Source: Sesamum alatum
Taxonomy: Eukaryota; Streptophyta; Magnoliopsida; Lamiales; Pedaliaceae
Direction: 5' to 3'
DNA length: 64,000 nucleotides
NCBI GenBank assembly: GCA_034509735.1
Contig: JACGWO010000001.1
Coordinates: 30,321,966-30,385,965, forward strand
Below the pieces are notes generated by a model, which was not told the origin of the DNA, ran no database searches, and worked only from the letters and a program-made list of their open reading frames with translations. The position numbers were made by a program, and so were the translations under genes. Of the stretch, positions 22,352-33,973 are shown piece after piece; within the stretch, counting starts at the first letter, position 1, and each line of letters opens with the position of its first letter.

Positions 22352-23014
22352 GCATTGACTTTGTGGGAACAAAAGGACAATGTGTTAATCTTTGATGAAA
22401 AGGGTTAAATCTGTCATAAGTACATAAATCCAGATTGGGGATGGGACTGAAAAACCCATCAATGACATATCTACGATAGCAAAAACAACCTCCAAGTGCA
22501 GAGGTCCCACAAAAAGGTTCAATGTGTATTTAACAAGTCGTTAGGGTTATATATCAGAGCACCAAAATAGACTCGATACTTTGTATAATAGAATCTGTCC
22601 CTGGTTATAATTCTGGAAGGTGTTGTTACTGCAAGTAGTAGTAAAAGTGTAACTCTGAATGGGGTCAAGCCTTTTAGACGAGATGCTAATAGTGCATCCC
22701 TGGAGAACGCCAACTAAGTGAATGCAGTATGTTTGGGAACAACTAAGGATGGGGTTATTCGTTGAAAGCATTTATGAACAGGGATCGGAAACACATGCTT
22801 AACGTGCCCAACCTTAAAGATCAACACAAAGCCGGTGCTTTTGTTGTTACTGTCAGACATTGTCATAATCCCGGGTTCAAATTCAAGGCTTAGTTCCATT
22901 TGAACCCGATGAGAGCTGACGTTAGATAACTTAGGCCGTGTTCAAACCGAAGGTACCATTGTTGAAAGCAAGACACAGAAGCTTGAGTCTCAAATCTATG
23001 ACCATTTGTGAGGA
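22352..23014 (+). other. Copia B 3' untranslated region
   Basis: No domain is recognised between the RNase H tail and the 3' LTR. Confidence 0.5.
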
Positions 23015-23217
23015 GGATGTTGCAATTGGCATTTTAGTTCGCTATTTGTAACAACAATTTAGTCTAAAATATGAAGATAAATTACAAGATTAAATCCATA
23101 GGTTAGATTGTAAGAGAAATAGATATGTTTTTAAGGCCTGATTGATTTTGTTTTAAGGTTGTTTAATGGTTAAATCTGCAATAATTGGCAGCTTATGCTG
23201 CTGCATTTGATGAAGCC

Positions 23218-23224
23218 TATAAAA
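23218..23224 (+). promoter_or_regulatory. Candidate TATA box of Copia B LTR
   Basis: tataaaa in gcctataaaaggctgg, about 65 bp before the (CT)n tract. Confidence 0.65.
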
Positions 23225-23283
23225 GGCTGGCCATAGAGCACTTCAAAACACGAACACAATCTAAAATTTTTTCTCTCTAGCAT

Positions 23284-23287
<4 letters not shown>

Positions 23288-23330
<43 letters not shown>

Positions 23331-23332
23331 GA
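23288..23332. repeat. (CT)n microsatellite in Copia B LTR
   Basis: About 45 bases of CT repeats, corresponding to the shorter tract at about 20058-20100. Confidence 0.9.
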
Positions 23333-23692
23333 TTTTGAGTGCAAAATCAGACTTTCTCTTCCTTCACAAAACCGAAGTATTTTTGCTTAAGTTTTGATGA
23401 CTTCTGAGTGTTGTTCGAGTATTCGTAGTATAGTGCCCAGTACTATCGCATTGAGCCGTCTTATCCTGCAAGAAGTTGTGTAGTACCAGTGCACGTGGAC
23501 CAGTCGGCTCACTATCATTTCTTTAAGGTACAGCAGTCTAATCTGCGATTCGGCCTAAGTTTTCTGCTTTAGACCTGAGAATACTATTACGAAAATTCCT
23601 CCGTTGTAAGTCTTTTTTTTCAACCTTTCCGTAAAACAACATATCTAACTGTTTTATCGCTTTGTTCCAAGTGTTCTCTGCTTCTGCCATTC

Positions 23693-25008
23693 TACATTGG
23701 TGTCTTCAATTTTTATGGTCTGCCAATTTTTATCTATAATTTTTAAATTTTATTAGTTTCTCTCTCTCTCTCTCCTCTCTCTCTCTTGTTCTTTTCATTT
23801 TTTTCTCTCCTCTCAACTTTGTCAAAATTTTTCCTCTCCAAAGAAACTTTCATATCCGTTTTTCTTCTCCCATTTTTCCTTCAATATTTTCCTCATATTT
23901 TTTTTATATTTTTTAATATCTTATTTATCTAACTAATATATTTTTAAACAATAATTAATTTTGCACACACATTTGAGTGTGCCACCTGTACTAGTTTATA
24001 TAATGGATATGAGTACTCAATTCTTGTGAGAGAATTAGACATGATGAAAAAGAGTGGGGTGACAAAATAAAATGATAGCATCCATTATGTGGTATTTGAT
24101 TTGATGTATTGTATGTATGATATCTCATGTGATAATATAATATAGTGTTTGGTTAAATGGATTATAAAATATGATTAAATGAAAAAAATAATAATTAAGT
24201 GTATCATTTTTAAGTTATTTTCATTTTAACATTGTAACTTGGAAATAAATACAAAAGATAAAAACCTCTCAATATTTATTGAAATATAAATTTTAAAATA
24301 ATAATTACTATGGAATATTTCCCATTTTTAACATTCATATGTAGCAGAAGTTCAAAATAGACATTCAATGATAAAAATAAAACAAAGGTTTATTTTTTAA
24401 TAATATTATAAAAGCTATGGCAAAAATTCTACTTTTTTTAAAACTTAATAACTAATTCAAATTCAATATTTTTTAAAAGTTCCAAATAAAAATGAAGTAA
24501 TATTTTTTTATTATATTGTTTATTATTCAATTATTATAATTTGAAGTATAAACTTTCAAACATACATGTATTTTACAAGTCATAAAAGAAAAAAATTATT
24601 TAATCTCGGTTCCTCGTATATATTAATACCAGGCTCTAATACTGTGAATCAAATGTGTGATTAAGTATGATAAGCATTCTTATCATGCTTAATTGCACGA
24701 ACCAAACGGGCAAGTGATTACTTGTGTTAATAATTGATACTTTGCAACACATCGAGGTGCATATGTAACGAGAGTGTAACGGCTACGTAGATTTGGGTAC
24801 CACGCAGGTAGTTTAGGGGGAAATTAGTTTCTAATTATAGTGGGTCCAGAGAGAGTTCTGTTTGTATTTAGGCTTATTTTAATTAGTGGAGACATTCCCA
24901 ACTTGTCCTCTCTAAGTGGTGCCATGTTTTTGTTAACTGTGTATTAGTTGGTGCCTATACTGATTATTATCTCTTATGTTGGAATTTGGATCTTGCTTTG
25001 TAGTTGCA
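23693..25008. other. AT-rich stretch without recognisable gene
   Basis: Contains CT-rich runs (23760-23800) and, at 24660-24693, a 15-bp inverted repeat with one mismatch (attaagtatgataag / cttatcatgcttaat), possibly a terminal hairpin of an old MITE. No coding region is supported. Confidence 0.5.
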
Positions 25009-25317
25009 TGTTGGACATGTTGTTGTTGTTGCTACTGTTCGTCCATGGGTCTAGGTTGAAGAGGAGCATTGGAGAAGAAACGTAGCATTAGCGTTTTTAT
25101 TAGTTGTTGCTAGCGCTTTTTCTGTTTTAAGCCACAGCCACGGTATGCCAGGTTGTTAGGATAGTTAGTTTCAGCTAACCAATTTTTCCCGCTTCTGATT
25201 TGTATTTAAACTACTTTGGTGTTGCTCATTGAATACAACTAAAGAAAATTATTTACAGATCCTCTCAAATACTCTCATAGCTTTCTCTCGCTCGTGTGTT
25301 AAATCTGAAATTCAACA
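25009..25317 (+). repeat. Copia D 5' LTR
   Basis: Begins tgttggacatgttg and ends ctgaaattcaaca. A TATA-like tatttaa lies at 25203-25209. Confidence 0.9.
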
Positions 25318-25330
25318 TGGTATCAGAGCC
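25318..25330 (+). promoter_or_regulatory. Primer-binding site of Copia D
   Basis: tggtatcagagcc directly follows the LTR, matching initiator methionine tRNA. Confidence 0.92.
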
Positions 25331-25397
25331 TTCGTATGAAGGTCTCTTGATACTGGACGGAACATAGGTGTACTCAGCTAATCAACTGGTGATTCCC

Positions 25398-26500
25398 ATG
25401 GTGACTGAAGGTTCTGGAAATGCTTCAGGAGTTGGAGCGATGAATCAGACTGAAAATGGAGCAACTGTATTGTCTTCATCTCTGGATCTGGAGTCAGTGT
25501 ACCTCCAGCCATCAATCACCCTGGTATGGTGTTAGTTTCAACACTTTTAACTACCCACAAGTATCTCAGTTGGAGTAGATCAATTCAGACATGCTATTGC
25601 TGCAAAGATGAAGCTCGACTTCTCGTTGATGGAACTATGGTGCAGCCGGCGTGAGGATCAGAGGATTTTCTTAAATAATGGAATCGTTACTGATTCGATG
25701 GTAACAACTCTGGATTGTCAACTCTATTTTCGAAAGAGATTAGTAGAGCTTATGAGTATGTTAGCTCAGCTAGAGAAGCTATGGATTGAACTTGAAACAC
25801 GATACGGCGACAACAATGGACCGTTGGTGTTTCAATTGCAACGTGAGATCAACTCAGTTTCTCAAGGAAAACACCTCTATTACTGAACTACTTTACGATG
25901 ATGAAGAAAACTATGGGACAAATTGATGTGCGTACAGTCCCTGCTCCTAGATGCACTTCGTGGTAGATGTATTTGTGGAGTTTAACAAAGCTATAACAAA
26001 ATCTAGAACTTCAAACCAGCTACTATACAGTTTCTTTACAGGATTAAGCAGTGCATTTGATCAGGCTAGGAGTCATATTTTGATGCTTGATCCTCTGCCT
26101 ACAGTCACAAAAGCCTAATCGATGCTAATGACGATGGAGAAACAAATGCAAGTTTAGCACAAGCAGCCTAGAACTCAATGGAAATGTTGTTTATCACGTG
26201 AGGACACATGAAAGAGAAGTGGGAGTGCGTCCTCAAATCCAGCTTCCGACGAAAATGCCTCCTGTTAACAAAAAATCTTTGTCTTGCGATAATTGTCAAA
26301 AACCTGGACATTCTTAGGGAAACTTGCTTTAAACTGATCAGTGTACCGTGAGTGGTTAAAAAAAACTGAATGAGCAGGAGAAGAAGAACGAAGGGAAAGG
26401 TAGAGGTCTTGTGGGAGTTGTAATTGGAGAGAAGTGCAATATGCAGACTAATGGTGAATCTATTGCTGACATTGTGATGATCTGAGTTGAGCTTTACATG
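25398..26500 (+). pseudogene. Copia D gag
   Basis: ATG at 25398 (MVTEGSGNASG). Across frames it shows LVSTLLTTHKYLSWSRSIQT, LLVDGTMV and ELETRYGDNNGPLVFQLQRE, all typical of one Copia gag class. Further on is a damaged zinc knuckle (CDNCQKPGHS at about 26286). Many stops and frame changes are present. Confidence 0.85.
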
Positions 26501-28232
26501 CAGGAGGAGCTACCAACTGATCCTGTGAGGGTAAACTTTGCTCAGCTGGACAAGTTTGCATCGGTGGTACTAGTGCTTGCCCTCATTGTATAATTACTAA
26601 TTCCTGGATTATTGATAGTGGTTGCCACAAGCCACACATGTGTTGATTTAAACTGTTTCACATAATATACTCCACTAAAAACAATCCATGAACATACATC
26701 TGCCCAATGGAACCACAAAGCCTGTTTTACATACTGGTTCCATACAACTTTCCCCACATATCACTCTTACACAATGTCCTACACATTCCAAGTTTTTGTT
26801 AATCTCATTTCTGTTCGACGTCTTTGCCAATCTCTACCCTTAAAGTGAATTCCTAAACTCTGAATGTGTGTTGCAGGACCGGAGGAATAATGAAGTTGTG
26901 GCAATGGAAGGGTAATAGGATAATCTATATGTTTTAGATGCTTTCATCTTTATCTGTAAATAAGAGTTTCCCAGTCTGAGTCTGTAGTGGCTTACAATGT
27001 TGTCTATACAAATACACTGTGGCATCAAAGATTGGGTCACCTTTCAATAAATGCTATGCAACACATTCTTCTACTACTTTGTTGCTGAATCTTCTTTCTC
27101 ATCTTGTGGGGTGTGTCCTTTGGCCAAATTCCATAAGATTACCTTTCAAACACAGTGAAACACATTCCACTTCCACCTTGATCTTATGAATATGGACATT
27201 TTGGGGCCTTATCGCCAATTACACTATCTCTGGTTGTCAATACATGCTCACTGTCATTGACAACTTTTAGTTTGTAGTACGTGAACTTACCTTATGAGAC
27301 ATAAATCCCAAACCTTCCATACTATCCAAAAAGTCTGCAATATGGTCACTACTCAACTTGCCAAATCCATCAAACTATAACGGACAGACAATGAGACCGA
27401 ATTCCTAATAAACAATGTCACTCCTTCTTCAATGCTTTAGTATCATCCCACCAACGGAGTAGTACTTTATACTCCACAGCAAAATGGGTAGTGGAACGTA
27501 AGCATAGACACCTTCTCATGTCGCCCGGTCCTTAATGATTCAAGCCTCTCTTCCACGAAATTTTGGCGTGGATGACATACTCCACATCCACATATCTTAT
27601 CAATAGATTCCTAGCTCTGTCCTTAACTAGAAAACTCGCTTTGAGCTCCTCGTATCAGGGAAAGCACCCTCATATGTACATCTTAGAACCTTTGGATGTC
27701 TATGCCATGCTTTCAACCTTGATCCGCATAGATCCAAGTTTGATAACCGTGCTGCTAGGTGTATACTTCTTGGTTATCCCCCTGGCCAGAAAGCCTACAA
27801 AGTATTTGATCTTGACACTCAAACTTCCTTTATGTCTAGAGATGTCCAGTTTCAGGAGAACGTCTTTCCCTTTGCCTCACAATCCCATAATCCTCCTTCA
27901 TGTCCTCTACCTCTTATTCCTTTGACTTTTGATATGTCCACTCCTTTACCTCCAATTATTGAGGTTCCAATGCCTGCTACCTCTACACCCTCCTCCTCAG
28001 ATCAACCTTTGCCCCCTCTTTGGAACCACGACGATCACAGAGACACTCACATAAGCCTGTGTGGCTGTCTGATTTTGTTTGCACCTCCACTGACCATACT
28101 CCCCTTGCTGTCACTTCCCTTGGACCTACATATCAATGTTTTGTGGCATCACTGTTTGTTTTGCAGGAGCCACGTAATTATAGACAGGCGGCTCTCAATC
28201 CCTCTTGGTGGAGGCCATGAACATGAACTTCT
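26501..28232 (+). pseudogene. Copia D protease, integrase and RT start
   Basis: Heavily mutated. Recognisable pieces include a protease-like WIIDSG (about 26608), a pre-integrase CGVCPLAKFHKITF region (about 27106), and an integrase end followed by [20 protein letters not shown]. Then comes the RT lead-in [19 protein letters not shown] (about 28155-28210). The solo LTR cuts the frame a few codons later. Confidence 0.75.
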
Positions 28233-29992
28233 TGACAGCCTATGTAGGCATGTGGATCGTCCCGGGAGGAGCGCGAATGTGGAAGCGCGATATGAAATAG
28301 AATTACAAAATTTAAAGCATGCATAAACATGAATTAAAATAACACATTCAAGGGGTGTTCCCTTGATCCTCCCGGGCATTCGGTGTATCTCATGACTAAA
28401 ATAAAGAACCTACAAATCATGGAGGCCATAGGGTTGTAGAAATCGAAAATAGCAAAACGTAGTAACCTACCCGGCTGTCGTTTTGTCTTCAAACCGCTAC
28501 TTGCGTTGTTCCCCGTTTTGCACCAAGATCTCGAATTGAGACACTCTATCGTACACGCAATCCGCCCACGTATCTTGATCCCCGTGCTAGCGAAAAAATC
28601 AAGTGTAGAGAGGATGGATCAACCAAACGTTATGAATTAACGTGATCAATCCTCCTTAACTTCAATTGTATGAAACAAAAGAACCAAAATAATATTTGGG
28701 AAAAAAAGGGGAAGTGGCCGAGCCTAAGGGAGAGATGAGAGGGGTGTGTGTGTGTTTCTTGAATTCTCATCATCCTTTCTAAAGTGAAACCCTAGGAGTG
28801 TATATAGAGGAGGAATCTTATTCCTCTTCAAACTCCAACTTTAGAATGTGAATTTGATTAGGATTTTGACCTAGTCAAACTAGGTCTTGGATCGTCAAAC
28901 CAATCCTAGCCATTCATCTTCTCCTTTTAATCTCAACCATCATTTATTCTATGGAATATTTAAATCCTATTTAAATAATCCATGGGGTTATAAATAAATA
29001 AAATAAATAATAATATTTATTTTAAGCCCACAAAATTAATTCCAATAAATCCAATTTATTTATTTAAGTAATTCCTCTTAATCTAATTAAAGGAATTGAC
29101 TTTCCAAGAAAAGAGAACCGATTAAACCCAATTTAATCGTCCCTGCCTCTCCAAATCTAATTCCAAATTAAATACCTTATGTGTGTGGATTGTGTGTGAC
29201 TCTTAGGTTTACCCTCAGCTAGACTTGGTCAAATTCTCCCAACCATCCTATGGTAGGAATTCGTCCGTTACCATGGGTGGCCGTCTAGCAACGGTCCATG
29301 GCACTAGAGACTAGGTGAATGTACTTGGTGTGAACATTTAGGCTCTACAATACTTTTGTCCTTCCATCTTCAATCTCACCACTTAGGGTCTAAGGCATGG
29401 AAACATAGGTGCCCATCTTAGACCTAAGCTTTGCCTCGTCCTTACTAAACATCACTCGGAGTCCTACCCTTCTGTTCAGTTACTGTGGCCACAGATTTAT
29501 AAGGGACGAGTCTCTGAGTAAAGTGAGATGTCACTATCAGCCCTCTGACAGGAGATGGATCCTCTCTCGGGATCTACTGTCACGCTACACATATTGACTG
29601 TACTAGATAAGGCTTATGACTACTCAGTAACTACGACTTGGTAGTCTCTCGCCATACCTAAGATACAGGCACGGTGTGCAGGTGATCTCAGTAATCCCTC
29701 AAGTCCAAGGATCAACTTGTACTGTTGGAACCGGGAACACAGGTCACACCTGACTGACCCTATTCAAGGTCTTCCATATGACGGTTCCCGCGAGTCACCT
29801 CAGTCAGCTGCCACCTAGCTGGCTGACCCACTAACACTGCATGGACGAGTCTTGTCACTTATCGATGAAACATGACAGCAGATGCTTAGTGCAAGTCTCA
29901 AATGGATTCTTGATGCCCTGTCTTGAGATTCATTGACTTGGAGAATTTCAGACCGATTCGGCGAAACTGATTTCATGAAATTAACATCCAAT

Positions 29993-31995
29993 TGTTAGAA
30001 TAGGTGACCATGTAGCCAATCTTGTTAGGCGAATTGTAACCTATGTCTGAACAATTTCGAAGTTTTAATAAAACCTTGATGAATAAGAAAGTGAAAATTC
30101 ATTTGGCGCATACTTTGTTTGTGTTCACTTTATCTGCTTTATAACTGTTCGCTACACAAACAAAGCCCAACAGACTGAAATCACATTTCAGGGACTGGGA
30201 CTATGCTTGGAGGTAGGTCCATGAAATCAATTCCGCTGAATCAGTCTGGAAATCTCCAAGTCAAGGAATCTCGAAAAATGGGTACCGAGATTCCACTTGA
30301 GACTTGCACTAAGCATTTGCTGTCGTGTTTATGAACAGGTGACGAGGGTCGTCTAAGCAGTGTTAGGGTTGGCCTGCTGGGGAGCGGCTGACTGAGGTGA
30401 CTCGCGGAACCGTCTTACGGAGGACCTTGAGTAGGGTCGGCTAGGTATGACGTGAGTTCCCGATTCCAACGGTACAGTCAAGTCTTTGACTTGAGGAATT
30501 GCTGAGTTTACCTGTACATCGAGACTGTATCTTAGGTATGGTGAGATATTGCCAAAATGCAGTTGAGTAGTCATAAGCCATGTCTAGTGCTGCTACGGTG
30601 TACAACGTGACAGTAGTTTCCAAGAAAGGATTTGTCTCCTGTCAAGGGTGTTGATAGTTGTGTCTCACAATACTCTGTGTCTCGTCCCTAAAATCTGTGG
30701 CCACAGTAACTGAACAAATGAACTGAACAGACACTATAAGGGAAGGTTTCCCTGGCATTTGGTAAAGGACAGACCGACACTTAGGTCTAAAATGCATACT
30801 ACATATCCGTGCCCTAGACCTTAAGTGTGAGACTGTAGACGGAATGATAGATGTACTGTAGAGCCTAAATGTTCATCCCCACGCATATTCACCTAGTCTC
30901 TAGTGCCATGGACCGTTGCTAGACAGCCACCCATGGTGAAGGGCGGATTCTAGGAATCCAACCAAGTCTAGCTGAAGGTGAACCTAAAGAGTCACACACA
31001 ATCCGCACACATGACGTATTTAATTTGGAATTAAATATTTGGAGAAATGGAACGATAAATTGGATTTAATCGGGTCCTTCTTTTCTTGGGAAGAAATAAT
31101 TCCTTTTATTAGATGAAAGGAATTTATTTAAAAATTAGATTTATTGGAAATTAAATTTAATGGGCTTGGAATAAATATTTATATTTGATATATTCATTTA
31201 TTGCCTTTTGGATTATTTAAATGAGATTTAAATATTCCATTAAATTAATCAGTGATTGAGATTAAAGAGAGGAATCAATGGCTAGGATTGGTTTGACCAA
31301 GAAGCTAGATGTTGACTAGGATTTGACTAGGTCAAATCCTATTCAAGGAGGAGTCTTCAAAGAGTAGGAATTAGAAGAGGAATAGGATTCCTCCTCTATA
31401 AATACTCCTAAGTGTCCTCTTTGGAAGAGACGATGAAAAATTGAAGCACACACACATACACACACTTCGGCCCTCTTCTCTCTCTCTCTCGGCCGAGTTC
31501 TCTCTCTCTCTCTCCAAGAAACTCTTCCAAGTCTTTTGTGTTTCACAATTGAACTTTAGGAGGGTTGATCTCGTTAATCAATAACGTTCGATCAATCCGT
31601 CCTCTCCCAATAAACATACACTTGTTCTTTCGCTAGCACGAAGATCAAGATACGTGGGCGGATTGCATGTACGAATTAGAGGGTCTCCCATTCGAGATCT
31701 TGGAGCAAAATGGGAAACAACACGAGTACCGGCTTGAAGACGAAAACGACAATCTGTAGGTTTCTGGTTTAAGTTTTCGCCCCTTTTCTTTTAAACCCTA
31801 TGGCCTCCATGAAAAGTTTTGTATGTTTTATTATTCATGAGATACACCCAACGCCCGGGAGATTCAAGGGAAACACCCCTTGAACGTGTTTATTTTATCT
31901 CGTTTATGCATGTCTCCCACTTGCAACTTTAATTATACCGCGCTTCCACATTCGCGCTACTCCCGAGCCGATCCACATGCCTTGCTAGGCTTTCA
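29993..31995 (+). mobile_element. Solo LTR (group C, plus) with exact 5-bp TSD, inside another solo LTR
   Basis: Begins tgttagaataggtgaccatg and ends ctaggctttca (2003 bp). The pentamer ccaat lies at 29988-29992 and 31996-32000. It is inserted in the opposite direction into a relative of itself, so the two sequences can pair over more than 1.5 kb. Confidence 0.95.
31397..31404 (+). promoter_or_regulatory. Candidate TATA box in solo LTR
   Basis: tataaata in cctcctctataaatactcct, followed about 75 bp later by a (CT)n tract. The equivalent site in the reverse-oriented relatives reads tatata (28800 region and 57891-57898). Confidence 0.6.
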
Positions 31996-32216
31996 CCAAT
32001 GCGTAGTTCCAGTTTCCTAGAATGTGATTTCAGCCTGTGGGCTTTGTTTGTGTAGTGAACAGTTATAAAAGTAGTAAAGTGAACACAGACAAAGTATAAG
32101 CCAAATGAATATCACTTTCTTATTCATTACAATTTATTAAAACTCTGAAATTGTTCAAACATAGGTTACATTAGCCTAATCAGATTGGCTTCATGGTCAC
32201 CTATTCTAACACTTCT

Positions 32217-33650
32217 GGATCTGAAAAAAATAACACTTGGGACGTTGTTCCCTTAACGGATGGGAAGCATGCTACAGGGTGTAAATGGGTGTACAAGGTG
32301 AAATTGAAGGTCGATGGCTCTCTTGACTGTTATAAGGCGAGGTTGGTGGAGAAGGGATATAATCAAATCGAAGGGGTGGATTTCACAGAGAATTTCTCAC
32401 CTGTGGCTAAAGCGGTCACTTTGCGGGTTTTTCTGGCAATTGCTACATCTCATTAATGGCCTATGCACCAGATTGATAATCAACAATGCTTTCCTACACG
32501 GGCATCTCCAAGAGGAGATATATATGATAGCGCCTGAAGGTTATCCCATTCCTCATCCATGTCTGTCGTCTTAAGCATTCTTTATACGGCCTCAAGCAAG
32601 CTTCACGTCAGTGGAATAAGGAGTTTACTGCTAGACTTGAGGTATGGTTTTTTGCAGTCACCTCATGATCATTGCCTCTTTATCAAATCTGTGGCAGGTT
32701 GTTTTATTGGTCTCCTCATCTATGTTGATGATGTTCTTCTCATTGCACCTTCAGATGCTCTTATGACAATCTGTTTACTATCAAGGATATGGGGTCTGCT
32801 CGATACATTCTTGGACTACAGATTGCCCGTTCCTGGCTGGGGACTTCGCTCACCTAATTGAAGTTTATTTGTGACATTGTTCTTGACTGTGGGTTGAGTC
32901 ATGCCAAATCTGTTGCTTCTCCCTTTCCTTAGGGCCTCAAGCTCTGTGTTGATGCTGATGCTGATGCTTACTTGGAGGACCCTGTGCCTTATCGCCGCCT
33001 TGTGGGCCAACTGCTTTACCTCAGCTTTACTCGGTTGGATGTTTCTCATGGGGTGCAACAGCTTAGCAAGTTTCTCCAACACCCATGTGTTAGTCACTGG
33101 AATGCGGCACTACATGTGGTTCGTTACTTGAAAGGTACTTCTTCCAAGGGGTTGTTCTTCCTGCATGTTCTTCCCATAATCTGATTGCTTATTGTAATGC
33201 TGATTGGGGTTCTTGTGTCGATTCCCTCCACTCTTTAACTGGTTTCTGTGTGTTTCTTGCAGGTGCTTTAGTCTCCTGGAAGACTAAGAAACAGTGTACC
33301 ATTTCTCATTCCACTGTCAAGGCCGAATCTCGCAGTATGGCGGCCACAGTCTGTGAGTTAAAATGGATTTCGTATTTACTTCGTGATCTGTAGGTCCAGA
33401 TTCCGCTGCCTATTCCGATGTATTGCGACAATCAAGCTGCTCTCCATATCATGGTTAATCCGGTATTTTACGAGCGCACGAAACACCTAGATATTGAATG
33501 TCATATCGTTTGTGATTGCTACAAGCAGGGTTCATCAATCCTTACTTCGTCCGCAGTCATCATCAGTTGGCTGACTTATTAACGAAGTCTCTGCCGGGGG
33601 CTACCTTTGCATCTTTGTGTGTAAGTTAGGATTGGTCTCTGTGGATCCAA
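32217..33650 (+). pseudogene. Copia D RT (rest) and RNase H
   Basis: The frame resumes after the TSD with NTWDVVPLTDGKHATGCKWV, YKARLVEKGYNQIEGVDFTE and FSPVAKAVTLRVFLAIA. Across frameshifts follow the catalytic LLIYVDDVLLIA (about 32710-32745), FTRLDVSHGVQQLSKFLQHP and RNase H pieces: AYCNADWGSCVDSLHSLTGF, GALVSWKTKKQCTISHST, KAESRSMAA and MYCDNQAAL. Stops and small deletions make it inactive. Confidence 0.88.
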
Positions 33651-33654
33651 GTCC

Positions 33655-33668
33655 CACTTGTGGGGGGA
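33655..33668 (+). promoter_or_regulatory. Copia D polypurine tract
   Basis: A G-rich run (ttgtggggggat) directly before the 3' LTR. Confidence 0.75.
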
Positions 33669-33973
33669 TGTTGGAAATGTTGCTAGTGTTCATCCATGGG
33701 ATCCAAGTTGAAGAAGAGCACTGGAGAAGAAATGTATTATAGCATTAGCGTTTTTATTAGTTGTTGCTGGCGCTTTTTCTATTTTAAGCCATAGGCACGT
33801 GAATGCTAGGCTGTTAGGATAGTTAGTTTCAGCTGACTATTTTTCCCGCTTCTGATTTGTATTTAAACTACTTTGGTGTTGCTCATTGAATACAATTACA
33901 GAAAATTATTTCCAGATCCTGACAATACTCTCATAGTTTTCTCTCGCTCGTGTGTTAGATCTGAAATTCAACA
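33669..33973 (+). repeat. Copia D 3' LTR
   Basis: Begins tgttggaaatgttgc and ends gaaattcaaca. It differs from the 5' LTR by substitutions and a short insertion near the start. Confidence 0.9.

Larger units (their letters stand above)
20054..23692 (+). mobile_element. Copia retrotransposon B, rearranged
   Basis: The U5-like part of an LTR (20054-20450) is repeated at about 23288-23692, and between the two lie a gag start (about 20610-20747), an RT/RNase H tail (21738-22351) and the complete 3' LTR. Everything from gag to mid-RT is missing and is replaced by about 1 kb of another LTR (20748-21737). The element runs plus. The upstream part of the 5' LTR is lost at the junction with Copia A. 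Confidence 0.82.
23015..23692 (+). repeat. Copia B 3' LTR
   Basis: Begins tgttgcaattggcatttta and includes a TATA box, (CT)n and the segment shared with 20054-20450. Its end near gccattctaca is estimated from where the two copies diverge. Confidence 0.75.
28233..32211 (-). mobile_element. Solo LTR (group C, minus) with exact 5-bp TSD, split by another solo LTR
   Basis: On plus it begins tgacagcctatgtaggcatg and ends cacctattctaaca. The pentamer cttct lies at 28228-28232 and 32212-32216. No gag or pol is attached, so this is a solo LTR left by recombination between the two LTRs of a Copia element. Its own body is 28233-29992 plus 32001-32211; the rest is the inner solo LTR plus its duplicated site. 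It is close in sequence to the LTR at 57314-59277. Confidence 0.93.
25009..33973 (+). mobile_element. Copia retrotransposon D, split by nested solo LTRs
   Basis: Short LTRs (25009-25317 and 33669-33973, about 305 bp) flank a decayed gag-pol on plus. The initiator-Met primer site tggtatcagagcc follows the 5' LTR and a G-rich tract precedes the 3' LTR. The interior is interrupted at 28233-32211 by solo LTRs. The 5-bp flanks (ttgca and catgt) do not match, so the TSD is mutated or lost. The short LTR, gag type and sequence set it apart from the A/F/H group. Confidence 0.92.

Noticed and set aside
24000..24720. Possible hAT or Harbinger MITE with gtgtttggtta and aaccaaacggg ends
   Set aside because: The two ends do not pair convincingly and no TSD was found.
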